DNA from: Cyanoderma ruficeps
Lineage: Eukaryota; Chordata; Aves; Passeriformes; Timaliidae
Reading direction: 5' to 3'
Length of the DNA: 64,000 nucleotides
NCBI GenBank assembly: GCA_008694505.1
Contig: VZDJ01007747.1
Span: forward strand, 29,058,574-29,122,573
Each line of letters begins with the position of its first letter. Positions within the stretch are counted from its first letter, which is position 1. Below are positions 1 to 44,457 of this stretch, in pieces. A program made the position numbers and the translations under genes. A model generated the notes under the pieces. The model saw nothing but the letters and a program-made list of their open reading frames with translations. It had not been told where the DNA came from and searched no databases.

Positions 1-718
1 GCTGCTGTTGTCAGGCTTTTTCAAAAACAAAAATACATTACCCTTTAACATATTCAGATATTACATGTTTCATCAAGACAGGCACTCTCACATCTTTAAT
101 CAAGAAATACCAGCCTTGCATAATGAACAGCCACTCCAGTTGCCATTATGAAAAAATGAACTATCAAGGATAGTCTGCTATACTTGAATTTTACTTCCCT
201 CATATGCTTTTCTAAGCCTTCCACTGTCAACAGCAAGGACCCAAAACCTATTAGCACTGCACTCCAAATTTTCCTTCATGTGTAGTGGATTTCTGCATGG
301 CCCATCCATCCATGAGGCCAGAAGGCACTGCCAAGTGCTGATGAACTGTGTTTCAGCAGAGTTCAGTATTCCACAAAACTAGGGTGCAACATTGTTCTTC
401 ATAGCTACAGCTCAGCCTACCTGTGGCTCTTGTTTGCTCTGAGCTGGTTCAGAACTGGACACTGGCCTCTATTTAAGAAAGAGTGAAGACAAACTCTGCA
501 ACCTATTTGGCCAGTTAAGTAATTTTAAGATGAATTTCATTAAAACTGTAATTTTTCAGTGAGGAATTAGCCTGAAAAAATAATTTAATGGCAAATTTAT
601 TAAATATGTTTTTACTCAATGTATTCTTCACTCTATTATTTAAATCCATATACATATTCAGGCCTTATTTCAAGAAGGTCTTTAAAACAATCAATGCAAA
701 CACATAAATCAAGTGTAC
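1..718. other. SMIM20 intron 2, no recognised feature
   Basis: AT-rich sequence downstream of SMIM20 exon 2. I looked on the minus strand for the final exon (a WSDPF-like reading with a stop) and did not see it. No repeat recognised. Confidence 0.5.
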
Positions 719-775
719 CTGCAGGCTGAATATCCGCTTGAACAACACCAGCTCGGTTTATTGACTGTTCTTTCT
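719..775 (-). CDS. SMIM20: SMIM20 coding exon 2 (start of phoenixin region)
   Basis: Acceptor TTTTCCAG ends at 776 and donor GTACAC starts at 718. With one base from exon 1 it reads [20 protein letters not shown], the SMIM20 segment that holds the N-terminal part of phoenixin-20 (after INR). It is 57 nt and so too short for ORF finders; it was found by reading the minus strand. It ends in phase 1, so at least one more coding exon must follow. Confidence 0.92.
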
Positions 776-3700
776 CTGGAAAACAGAACAGAAAGAACAC
801 AGTACTAAAAAATAGAAAATACCAGATAGCTTGATTGCACCCAATAAAATAATCTTGAGAATTTTATTAATTGTCAATGCTACACAGTAAAATTCTGTTG
901 AGTATCTACCTACAGAATGCAAATATACTATTCTTACTTCACTGAGAAACTAATAGCTAGTCTGTTTTGAGAGAGTGCAAACAAAAAGATAATCATCTTA
1001 AAACAATGCCTACTGTTTAATAAAGATGTCAAAACACCTGCCATGGTCCCAGCACCTCAGGAACGACTAGTACTTTTAGAAGCTGTCATTCATATGCTCG
1101 ACATAAAACTAGTCAAAAGATTTTTTTTGTTTTGGGTGAATCCCATTTTCAAGCCCTGAAAGATCTTGCAAACAGATTTCATGATAGCACTTACAAAACT
1201 ACTGCTTGTAAATTGTAAATTTTGTGAAATTCAGCATCTGAGGGGTATTTTCCCATACACTGGGCCTGTGTCAGGCTTTTCTTTTTTCTTTGAAAGATTC
1301 AACCACTATCACAAAGAGAAATGGAGAAAAGTGTACTATTTTCCCTTACTAAATGCCCCTCCTTTTCTTCCACTTCCAGTTACACACCTCACCACCACAG
1401 TGGTACTCTGAAGCAGGAAGTCAAAGCTCAGGTGGATTAACCTTTTGCCCACACCATTGAACTTTTGAGGCCTTCAAAAACCTGCCAGGTGAGCATTTGC
1501 AAAGGAAGCTCAGAACTAAGCTCACCTTAAAACTGATTTTTTTTATTATTCTATCCCACTGGGAATGCACTGGCTCTATATGTAGACCAGGCTGTCTAGG
1601 TACAAGCCTAATGCTACTGGAGACTAGCAGTAACATCACAACAATTGACTCTCTTTGCAAGGGGACAGGCATTAGAGGCACATCCAGGTTTTCTGTTCAC
1701 TGAGCATGGCAATTCCATTTCATCCTCTTTAGCAGGCAAAATCTCAGGGACCTGTCTAATTTCAAAGGAAAAGGCATAGAACCCAGAAAGGGAGAACAGA
1801 ATAGATTAGGGCAAGGAATGAGTCTTCCTGTAGGACATGAAGGAAAAGGCTATTGTCTTGAGTGGAAACTTAGATTAGAAGAGCATCAGGGACAAAACCA
1901 GGAACCAATCTGGGAGTTCTGGGGACACACTTGGGTTGAGTAGCAGGGGGTGTTAACTGGTCAGGCAAAGAAACCAGTCCAAAAACATAAGAGATGTTAA
2001 ATACACATATAGGACACGGAACAGTCAATAGGGAGACTGCTGTGGGGCTTGCAAACAACTTGGAAGACACGTAAGCCAAGAAAAGGGCAACAAGGAAGAT
2101 TCAGTCTTGGTGATGGGAGTGCCACCTCACAGGACAGGGAAGGAACAGAGTCTCACAATTCAGAAAATCAGGAAATCTATGAAAATGTCACAAAGAGCAG
2201 CTGTCAAGCCACTGTTCTGGTTAATCCATGTGGAAAAGGTCTGTGCTGAAGCCCTCAAAGTTGCGTCACTGACACTAAACTGCGTGTTTCATATGAGGAA
2301 ACAGTCTTTTTAAAAGCTAGATACAGACAAGAAAATATTAGAAACAACAAAGCCACAAACTGAGGCACTAAAACCCTACAAAATTATAACATTTCTGTAT
2401 GAAATTGTCAAACTCCTTTGTGCACAATTTACATTTCATATCAACAATTTGATTACATACAGTTTTTCCAAGTAGGTTTCATCTTATTTGTTAAGTTGCT
2501 AGGAACTTCTCTGAAGATGTTTGAGAAATGTGCAGTAAAGTCTTCTTCCTGAATGTTAATGTACTTCTCTTGTATAAAATTTGGCAGATACACAAGAAAA
2601 ATGAGAGTGAAGAAAGAAAATATAGCATTTCATGTTTACATAGCTCAATGTCACTCCAGGTACATAAAATTCATTCTTGCCTTTTGCATGATTACTACAT
2701 GATGCTAATTAAAATGCCCAACTCTTGGGACACAGTGTCCCCAAACACAGAAATACTGTGTATTCACCACCAGCTCAAGCCAATAGAGGGTAGGAGCTTC
2801 TAAGGAAGCTGTCATACATCTTACTAGACTGTACTCAGAAAATCCTTTGTACCCCAAAGGTTAAATACTTTGGTTCAAACACCACGACTGGGAAAGTCCA
2901 CAATTTTGCTTTAAGTATTGTGGTAACAAATGCTTGTGCCTCTCATATGGCAGTGATGAGCATCAAGAAAAGCTCAAATAGAAAAGGTGCTATCAGATGG
3001 AGATTCAGCAGCAGGCAATAAATGAAGTTTAGAATCAGGTATCAAATCACAAGTTTGTGCACTTGCGAACTGTGCATCAACCATTTTATGTCCTAAATAG
3101 AAATCAAAAATCCCTGAACTGATAGGAAACATTAATCACATAATTCACAAGTACAAAGAAGGCCATGTCCCATTACTGCTGTCCTTTCCTTAGTGCCAAG
3201 CCTTTCTAATATAGTATTTTTGGAAAGTACAGCATAAGCAAAAAAGATTTAGTAATAAAGTTTTCAAAGGGAACACAGAGTAGGAAACATAATTGTGGGG
3301 AGTTTCACAAACATAGCATCCTTGAATAACAATTTGCTTGTAAGTTAAATTTCATTTGAGATTTGATGCAAGGCCAAAGCACCTCCAATAAGATCAGCAA
3401 GTTTATCCTTTTTTCTTTTTCCTTCCTAGAAATCTTCAGTTGTCTTGGCATATTAACCACATATATCATCATGTTATCAGCTTGCTTAGTTTCATAAAAA
3501 ATTAAAGTGAGGGGTCAAGGCTGGTTGCACCAGAACTTTCCCTGTTTTCCTTTGGCAGCATTTCACAAAAATTGAGGAGTAATGGGTGCTCCCCCGCCAG
3601 AGCACCCGCCTGGAGCCACTGAGGCTTCACACCTGGAGCTGCAGGCACCTTGGAGGGCTTCCTGGATGGAGTCAGTTGTGGGCTTTCGCAGGTTTTCCTG

Positions 3701-4619
3701 GCAGGTGTTTTTGACAGGAAAGTGGGGTTTTTCTCAGGAGTCAGTTTCAGAGACTCTGCAGACCAGCTCTAGCAAATCATCACAACTGGTTGCCAAGTTT
3801 TAAGTTAGATGTTCAATTGCAGCTGGAAAACAGAACTCAAACAGCTCACAGAATCATTGAATTATCTGGGTTGGAAGGGACATTTAAAGATCATCTAGTT
3901 CACATCTCCTGCACTGAGCAAGGACATCTTCAGCAAGAGCAAGTTACTCAGAGCCCTGTCCAACCTGATCTTGAATGTTTCCAGTGATGTGACATTCACC
4001 ACTCCTTTGGGCAATCTGTTCTAGTGGTCCACCACCACCATCATAAAAAATTAACTCCTTCTATCTACTCTGAATTTACTCTGTTTAGTTTAAAACCATT
4101 ACCTCTAGTCCTATTGCAACAGGCCCTACTAAAAAATCGGCCCCAGCTTTCTTACAAGCTCTCTTCAAGTGTTCTACAAGGTTTTCCCGAAGCCTTCTCT
4201 TCTCCAAGCTGAAGAACCCCAACTCTCTCAGCCTTTCTGCAGAGGAGAGGCGCTCCCTCTCTCTGATCTCAATTTCTTCAACTGCATATAAATCCTCTAA
4301 GAAGCAGCTGAAGGATGTTTTTAATCACGTGCTGGCCAATGCCTTGAAATATTAAGTCAAGCGAGGTGTATTATTTCGGTTCCAAGTATCTCCCAGACGA
4401 GCAGAAAGCCCCTCGGGAGTCACTCATCGAGCAGCAGCCCCAGCATTCCTCCAACCCCGGGCACAGCGCAATGCCCCGGCCCAGCCAGCTCCCCCCGCGC
4501 AGGGACTCACTGTACTCCTCCGGCAGCAGCAGCGGCCGGAAATAAATGGGGTAAAAAGCGGCTCCCACCACGGCCATGAAGGCGCTGAAGATGCCGAGCG
4601 TGCGGCTCAGCCCGGCCAT
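719..4619 (-). CDS. SMIM20: SMIM20 (MITRAC7, phoenixin precursor), 5' two coding exons, partial
   Basis: Small single-pass protein of the mitochondrial inner membrane. In the family it stabilises newly made COX1 during complex IV assembly (MITRAC7), and its C-terminal part is the source of the phoenixin peptides. Two coding exons are visible on the minus strand: 4511-4619 (36 codons plus 1 nt) and 719-775 (57 nt). They join in frame with a GTGAGT donor and a TTCCAG acceptor. The first exon carries the membrane helix followed by [11 protein letters not shown], nearly identical to the human protein. The second reads [20 protein letters not shown] across the junction, against human [20 protein letters not shown]. 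The remaining codons (human LKVWSDPFGRK) need one more exon; I found no match in 1-718, so it probably lies beyond the left edge. The gene is head to head with SEL1L3, as in human. Identity is from recalled family sequence, not a search. Confidence 0.93.
3845..4290 (-). mobile_element. CR1 LINE fragment (3' end, 5'-truncated)
   Basis: Plus-strand text starting CAGAATCATTGAATTATCTG and GGGTTGGAAGGGACATTTAA, then phrases such as TTGCTCAGAGCCC-like, GGGCAATCTGTTCTAGTG and CTTCTCTTCTCCAAGCTGAA, is the reverse complement of the 3' part of avian CR1. The element therefore lies on the minus strand, sense to SMIM20, in its intron 1. Its inner edge is only about 220 bp from SMIM20 exon 1. No long ORF remains. 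Boundaries are by eye. Confidence 0.85.
4511..4619 (-). CDS. SMIM20: SMIM20 coding exon 1
   Basis: The ATG occupies 4619-4617 and the exon ends at 4511 before the donor GTGAGT (4510-4505). It encodes residues 1-36 plus one base. The helix is roughly residues 8-24, followed by the conserved YPIYFRP motif. The exon lies inside the CpG island. The intron to exon 2 (776-4510, 3.7 kb) holds a CR1 fragment. Confidence 0.93.
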
Positions 4620-5096
4620 GGCCCCGGCGGACGCGACGCGGGGTCTGCGCGGGGCCTTCCGGGACACGCGGGGGCGCCGCGGGCACCGCCCGGCCCGGCG
4701 GGAGGGCGCCCCCGCGCGGCCGGCGGGGCGCAGTGCGGGCACGGGGCCGGAGCTGGCGCCGCCGCGCTGTCAGCCCGGCCCGGGCAGCCCGAGATGATGC
4801 GCCCCAGTCCCGCCACCCCGCCCTAAAGCGCCTCGCCCGACAGCGGGAGCTGTCCCGGCCCGGGACTACGCCGGTAGTGCAGCGCCGAGGCGGGAGCGGG
4901 GGGGCCGCCGCAGAGCCGCCAAGGGAGCGGGCGGGCGCGGCCCTGCACGAGGATCCCTCCCGGGCGCGCCGCTCCGGGGCCGCTGCCCGGCACCTGCTGT
5001 ACGGAGCTGCGAGGAGCTTCCAAAGAGCTCCGCAGCACGGCCGAGGATAGGCGTCTTCTGGCCCAACCCCTCCGCACCTGCGGCGGCGGAGCGGGG

Positions 5097-5118
5097 CCCT
5101 GCCCTGCCCTGCCCTGCC
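5097..5118. repeat. (GCCCT)n short tandem repeat
   Basis: Four tandem copies of a 5-bp CCCTG unit in the presumed 5' UTR or promoter of SEL1L3. Confidence 0.8.
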
Positions 5119-5207
5119 GGGGCGGCGGCCCCTCCTCCAGGAAGCCGGATCTGCTGCATCCTTGTCGCCGGGCCGCCCGCGCAGTCCCTGCTGCGCTGGG
5201 CACCGCT

Positions 5208-5230
5208 GCAGCAGTAGCAGCAGCAGCAGC
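5208..5230 (+). repeat. AGC trinucleotide repeat abutting the SEL1L3 start codon
   Basis: About seven near-perfect CAG/AGC units run directly into the ATG at 5231. In the SEL1L3 frame it would read as serines if translation began upstream. An in-frame stop lies at 5048-5050 and there is no in-frame ATG between it and 5231, so the repeat is taken as 5' UTR. The AGC unit gives A at -3, a good initiation context. Confidence 0.8.
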
Positions 5231-38130
<32,900 letters not shown>

Positions 38131-39240
38131 AGTGTAGTTTTCCTAAGACTAATGTCCATTGGGAAGACAAGATATGAACATCTACAAATCCAAGAACTGG
38201 AAACCAACCCTTATCTGGCATTAATAATGCAGTCCAACAGCTGAAGTTGTAAGGAAGTTGACTGATCTGACATCTCCACTATAGAGGAAAACCATTCCTA
38301 TAATTTATTTAACTCCAAACAGATGATGCAGATTATCTCACTATACCCAACACACAATCATACTGTATGTCATGCAAGGGCCTGGAAGGAAACCTGCAAA
38401 GTCTTTGCCTAATTGAAAAATAAGCAAACATCCCACAGGTTTTAATGAAGTTTTACTTACATGTCTAATCACTTATTAAATTGCTTTTACTCTATTTGAG
38501 CTTATTTATCGGTGAAATTAGCAAAGTTTTCCAAGTTTGAATCATGGAAATTACATAAAAGCAAAACCCAGTCACCAATACTTTCCAAGTTCCGTGGAAA
38601 ATAGTCAGGACTTCAGTACATGCAATGGTAACAATGAGTTTTTTTATATTCCGTGCTGATTTTTCAATGTGAAAAGTGTTTTGTTTTGAAAGAAAACACA
38701 CCAGGAATATTTGCAATATGGTCATAACATATTAGTTATGATTGCTAAGTTTTAGTCAAAGTTTTACAAGGATCCACATTCCCTGGTGGACACAATAAAA
38801 TGTTTCTCTTCCTGCCAGGAGCCACTGATTAGAGAAAGGAGCTCCCCAATGAATTAATAAAAGAATATTTAAGTGTGATCAGATGACATAAAGTGAGCAA
38901 AACTTTATTTTTGTATTTTCTGTAGATAACACTGGCAAGGATTTATTTTATGTTCTATAATGACTCTAAAAGACACCTATTTACCTGACGGTTTATTTGA
39001 CAGATGTTGGATGGGATATATGGATAATGTATGTATAAAAATACCTTTTATCTGATTTAAAGCTGTCTGTAAAGTGGCTGTAGGAAAGGTCTAACCTTTA
39101 CAGCAGGTGTGCAGTCACCTCTGCAAAATGATGTAGATCACAGACTATAAATAGCATCAATCTATGCATTTTTGAGGGTTAAATCCACTTGCCTTGCACT
39201 ACATTATTTACTCTTGTAAATAAAAATATTTTTTTAATTC
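38131..39240 (+). other. SEL1L3: SEL1L3 3' UTR (probable extent)
   Basis: AT-rich sequence after the stop with three AATAAA hexamers: 38794-38799, 38856-38861 and 39219-39224. The last lies next to a T-rich stretch and a TTGTAT-like context and is my choice for the main end. Extent is inferred; RNA-seq would decide. Confidence 0.55.
39219..39224 (+). terminator. Candidate poly(A) signal of SEL1L3
   Basis: AATAAA followed within about 10 bp by a T-rich downstream element. Confidence 0.5.
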
Positions 39241-41639
39241 AGCTTGTATATGGAGGAATTTCTTTCAAGGCACCTCTTTGATGAAATGCTATCTTGCTGT
39301 TGCAATCTCTCAAGATCATTATTTACGTGTCTGTTTTCTTAGCTTCAAATGAGACAATCAGCTTTCACTTTCTTTGAGGAATACAGTCTTCTCCAAGAGC
39401 AAACCTGGAATGTTTTGTTTTGTTTTTCAAGCAAGACGTACAAGGTTTCAGGAAGAATGAATGATGTAAAAGGAAAAAAAGCTCTGACCTTCAAGAGAGA
39501 TTTTTATATTTATATATAAATGTCTATACACACATACCATCGAGGCATGTTTTACTTGCAGAAAACTGAAAATTCAAAAATGTTGAGAGAAGAGTTGATG
39601 GTTTGAGGCAGCAATTCCCTTGAAAAGTCATGGGGTAAAAATGAAGATGTTGAAGCTCCTCCCACTGAGAAAGTAAATTGTGTGCCACATTACTGAGTTT
39701 TGCATTGATTTGATCAAGAACTGTGCAAAGAACACTCTTTGTTCTTAGTACAGTTGTAGATACAGATTTTGTTCTTTCTATGTGTAGGTAGGTATTTTAA
39801 TGTGTTAGAAAGGAGCTTGACTTCTACCTACTAAACTGTTGTACTCACTGGGGTTAGATTATATGTATTTGATCCCCATTGCAAATGGTCCCCATTATTT
39901 CTGAGTCTGTTTTGAGTTGCAAAAACTTGTGCAGCTAAATTTGATTATATCACGTTCCTTAACACAAAGTTATGCTATTTCCAGTGCCCTCTAAACTGTA
40001 TTTTTGTCACCTAATGAAAGAAAACTGTGCATCCAGTATTAAAACTGGAGCAGGTTTGGATGGTAAACCCATTGCAGAAAGTCAATTCTAGCCCTTGAAG
40101 ACAAGCAGAGCAATGTCACAACATAGGCACAGTGTTAGGTCAGGTACCAAGTGGCAAGCACAGTTAGATGTTCACAAAAAAACTGTTCAGGTGTGCATAA
40201 GACAGATCTTGCTTATAGTTAGCTACACCTTAAAGGTATATTTTGCTACAAATGTCACACATAACAAACAAGCTGCCATGGTAATTCCATGGGAGTTTGT
40301 TGGTGGTGGTGTGATTGCAGCCCATGTATTGCAATCTGGGAGTTCTCCGAGCAGCAGTGGTTTAGATTGTGTACATACAAGAGTTAAGTGTTAGCACTCC
40401 GGCTCGCTGTGTTTTCCTTTCTAAAGCCCATGTTCTTAACTCTAGTAATTAAGTAATTTGAAGAGTTTTGCCAGAACCACGATTCTACATCTATATTTCA
40501 GAAGGCAATTGCTGAAGCTGCAAAATATTTCATGACGCCAGCAGTTAATAGTGCCATCTTTGTTTATTGTTACCTATCACATCAGAAGTTCTACCAAAGT
40601 ATTTTAAGATAAGCAACACTTCACAATAAACTGGCAATCCTGAAGGCTAAAATAACATTAGTTATATTATTATCCTTCACTTCTTACAAGATCCAGGGGG
40701 CTCTTGGCAACCTAGAGAATCAACCAATTCCCTGTGAGAAAGAGAATGGTTATTTACACAAAGCAGCTGCATTGATAATTATTTTTCATAAATTGAAACA
40801 TGATTACTGAAGTTTATAGTTTCTGCAGCCCGTGTTGAGTGTTTAGGGTGGGAATAAGGAAATAATAAATCACAGTTGTAGAGCTGAACTGCTTGGTATT
40901 TTTTGTTTATATACATTTGATAGAAGTCCAGCCATGTGAACGACACAGGTCATGCATAAGGCAGTGTAAGTGATCACTGTTTTTTTTTCACCCCTGGTTC
41001 TTCTGCTCAGAATCATCTCTAGCAAATGAATTAGGGACAAGAAAGTATTTCAGAAGGGTTATTTACAAAATAGGTGCCAAATTCTCTAAAATGGATGCAG
41101 TTTACACCAAGTAAATGGATTTCTGTGTTACAGAAAGTGACAGGGAAGAGAGGTTGCTATATACAATGTATCAAAGCGCTATGGGAAGAAGGGAGAATCA
41201 GGTGAAGATTAGCTGGAAAAAAGAAGTCAATGTTGAGCAGTTCTGAGTAGTTACCAACTACAGCTTTATGAAGGAAACAATTCAAGCCAGTTATGAAAGA
41301 TTTGCAGCTACGCTGAAATGTTTGTTCAGCTCTGAATTGCATGGTAGGGTAGTAGCAGGACAGGGCCAAATATGGGGGGCATCCATACGGAGGTGACTGA
41401 CCACTGACTCCACTATATGGTCTGGGAAGCAGCACCATGAAGAGCTTTGTGTCCCAATGAATAGGCATGAGGACAGGCTTAAAGTTCTATATTAATACCC
41501 TTGCTAGTATTTTTCTATTCCCATTTGAGCTACTGGAAAAGCATAGATGATCTTTAAAAACCACATGTGAAACACAGATTATCTGTGTTATTAATGATAC
41601 AGATTGATTGGGGGGGTTGAGAAATTAAACTCTTAAAGT
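39241..41639. other. Intergenic, no recognised gene
   Basis: Sequence between SEL1L3 and the first LTR-like block. Only short random ORFs; I see no CR1 or RNA gene. May include an extended SEL1L3 3' UTR. Confidence 0.4.
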
Positions 41640-42378
41640 TGTTAGAAAATACAGGCAAGAGGCAAGAGGCGATCGTGGAAGAATGCAGGGCCAAATTTAC
41701 AAGTGAAAAGAACATGCCAGCTCAGTCCTCACAGCTCTCAACAGCCAAGATTAGACTTGGGCTTTCAGAGGAAAATGGGCCCATCCCCAGACCGAATGGC
41801 TCAGTCCTCACAGCCCTCAACAGCTAAGATTATACTTGAGGCTTTCAGAGGAGAGTGAGCCCATCCCTGGATCAAAACAGCCAAAACTGCTCCTATTCAG
41901 GAGGGGACCCCGAAAACTTACATCTGGATGTCTGGGGACAGGGACCCTCTCTGCAACTGAAAGCAGGCTGAGCCAAACCCTCGGAACCCCATTCAGATTC
42001 GGCAAAAACACCATCAGAACCTGAATGAGAACACCATTTCTAAAGAAAATCCTGGCCCGAGGAAAAATAAACCGTATAAAAACTGGACTTTGGAAACCAC
42101 ATGTCGGAGTGTGGATGATCACGGACCCAGCGCGGGCTGGTCTGATATCCGCCTCCCAGTTCGATCGAACTTGAACTCTGCTGTGACAGGAATTTTTGTC
42201 AGATTCATGAAAATTCGGCCAAATTGTGTCATCTTGTTGTTTTTGCTTGTTTTATTTTTTCTTTCTTTTGTATTGTCTTTTTGTTGTTTTTTGTTCAAGA
42301 TCTCTATAATCTATCTAATCTTCATTTTAATAAAGTTTAGATCTTGATTAAGAGATCTGTGTCCAGATTTTTATAACA
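41640..42378 (+). mobile_element. LTR-like block, probable old solo LTR
   Basis: About 740 bp beginning TGTTAGAA and ending TTATAACA, so TG...CA ends that are roughly inverted. It has a retroviral-LTR layout: a 79-bp tandem repeat in the U3-like part (41721-41799 and 41800-41879), a TATAAA box at 42075-42080, and AATAAA at 42329-42334 close to the 3' end. No coding remnant follows. The flanks do not show a convincing target duplication, so the boundaries could be wrong. Family not recognised. Confidence 0.55.
41721..41879. repeat. 79-bp tandem repeat, two copies
   Basis: Both copies start CTCAGTCCTCACAG and share CAACAG.(C/T)AAGATTA and GGCTTTCAGAGGA; a few substitutions and one indel separate them. 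Position upstream of a TATA box resembles duplicated enhancer units in LTRs. Confidence 0.85.
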
Positions 42379-43755
42379 TCTGTGAAGAGAATTGATTTAT
42401 AGCAGATTCTTGTCTGTGTAAGCTGCCTCCATGGACTGTGACATTTAACGCTGTATATTGACCCTTATACTTTCATCCCTTATCCTGGATTAAAGATAGC
42501 ACAAAAGTATGAAACAAGCTGAATAAGCTTTGACAAAGGAATTCCATGCATACATTCTCTCCTTCCTCCCATGAATGTACCTAGCTACTGTATCCTGCTG
42601 CATCTTCACTGCCCTACAAATACCCTAAAGCACCCAGGGGTTATGTTTTGCCTTTGTGGATGCTCTACCTGGGTGGTCCTTCCAACTCTTACAAGCTTGA
42701 GATTTTGACCCCCAAAACACCTTCAGTGACAACATCTATAGTGTGTCTGTGGAAACATTTTCATTGACCAAACTATTACTCTTGCTCAAAAATTACCCAA
42801 TGGGATGTCGTGAAACTGGGTATCAATTAAAAGTGACAAAGGCTGAGTAAATGTAGCTTCAAACATTCCTGCCAGTATGCTAAGTACCTGGCAAGGTACT
42901 TTTGCACATGGTGTGAAAGCCCAAAAGCTTTACACTAAGCTGTGGCTCAATGTAATTTATTCAAATCACCTATTACACATGGTCAAGATGTCTTAACAGC
43001 TTTAAAAGTTGCCTCTGTTGTACCTCTGACTCACATCCAAGAGAGGCAGCTGAATATGACTTGGTAAGATGTTAGTTTTACTAATAGAGGAAGACTCTTT
43101 GTAGTGCTCTCAGGCAATATTTGTATCCATCACAGGATAGTTCATAGCAACAGTAGAAGACCACTTAATCAGAATCTCCAAATTCACCAAGAACCAGACC
43201 TCTCATTCTATGAAGGGACTAATGAAGACCTTGAACGATCCACAAATTAATCTCTCAGTTACTGTTTTCAACAGTGTTGTTTTCCTAGCTGTAATATCTC
43301 AGCTTTATAGCCCCTGGTGTCTGGTTGCTTTTCCCTATGGATCATTCTTCCAGCTGCAGACATCTGTTCTAAGTGTACCCACCTGAAGTGTTTGTACACA
43401 ACACTCCATGTGTGTGCATACCCGAGGTCAAGTGGCCTGGCTGCTGTCCTGCAAAGGGAGGGAGGTTTCCTCCATTCCTCCCGTGGCAGTGTCCGAGGTG
43501 AAGCCCTGGAATGGGGTGCCCCTGAACACTGAGTTGCTTTCTCACAGCACCTTAGTGAATGCTTTGTGCCCATCTTATTTAGGGCTTTGTTGAGATTGTG
43601 AATGCATGGCTGATTGTCACCTGACTAGGAGGGGTGGACTGGAGCTGCTTCATCACATCCATAACAATGAGGTTCTTAAAGAAGGACTGCCAGTTCAGTG
43701 CATCTGGGCTTAAGATGCCTTGCTTGCCTCACCTGGCATTTTGTTTTACTCCAAA
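42379..43755. other. Intergenic, no recognised feature
   Basis: Spacer between the two LTR elements. Short ORFs near 43300-43600 lack homology I recognise. Confidence 0.4.
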
Positions 43756-43760
43756 GGAAG

Positions 43761-44452
43761 TGTCCTAGGGTGACTATGATGCCTGTATCACCAATCGTCT
43801 GTTCTGTCTGTGCTGTGTGTGTTCTGTACCTTTAAGACTGATTCTGAGAGGAGCAGGGAAGAAGACGCATGCAGTTTGTTTTGGAAAAACACTTTTCACT
43901 CCTCCTCACTTTTTTTCATCATAGTCCTTGAAGGTTTTTTTGTCAGATGCACGGACAGCGGCAAGAGAGTTTTTTTTTTCCTTTTTAGTTAGTCTAGCTA
44001 GCTGAGGCAAAAAGCTTCCTGGACTGTTATTTTTTTTCCCTTTTCCTTTTTTCTTGGGACTGTTTAAATCTGTTCTGGACTGAAAACCCAGGGGACCACC
44101 AGGAACTGCACCTGTGGCCCACCCCGGCCTGGATCTGGGCATTTTCCAGCGCCGAAAGGGACCGGGACTGATAAGAGACTGAGAGAGCTGAGCTGGCTCA
44201 CGGCAAGGACTTCTCTCAGTTTGCCATCTCACTCTCTCTCTCTCTTCAGACCAGTGAGAGGTTTTGTTGTTTCATATCATTCATTCCTTATGTTTTTCTG
44301 GGCAGTTTGTTTGTTAAATAAATAGTTTTTTCCACTTTTCTCCGAGGAAGTTCTTTTCCCAGACCGACTGGGGGGAGGGGCCATTTAGGTTTTGCTCTCC
44401 AGAGGAATCCCCATTTGGAGGTTTCCTCCCAAATTTCCCCTAAACCAGGACA
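43761..44452 (+). mobile_element. Solo LTR, ERVL-like endogenous retrovirus
   Basis: 692 bp starting TGTCCTAGGGTGACTATGAT and ending TAAACCAGGACA, so the ends form imperfect inverted repeats (TGTCCT/AGGACA). It is flanked on both sides by the same 5 bp GGAAG (43756-43760 and 44453-44457). It contains AATAAA at 44317-44322. No primer-binding site or coding remnant adjoins either end, so it is a solo LTR left after recombination. The start resembles ERVL-type LTRs that I associate with songbirds; family assignment is from memory. Confidence 0.85.
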
Positions 44453-44457
44453 GGAAG

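Noticed and set aside
3582..3803. Open frame with a fairly GC-rich start near 3582
   Set aside because: No domain, no splice context tied to a gene, and it runs up to the CR1 fragment. Treated as intronic.
42090..42347. 85-codon hydrophobic ORF
   Set aside because: It is the T-rich 3' part of the LTR-like block read in one frame; the run of F and L reflects base composition.
43810..44232. ORFs on both strands inside the solo LTR
   Set aside because: LTRs of this kind do not encode proteins and no match to a retroviral protein is seen.
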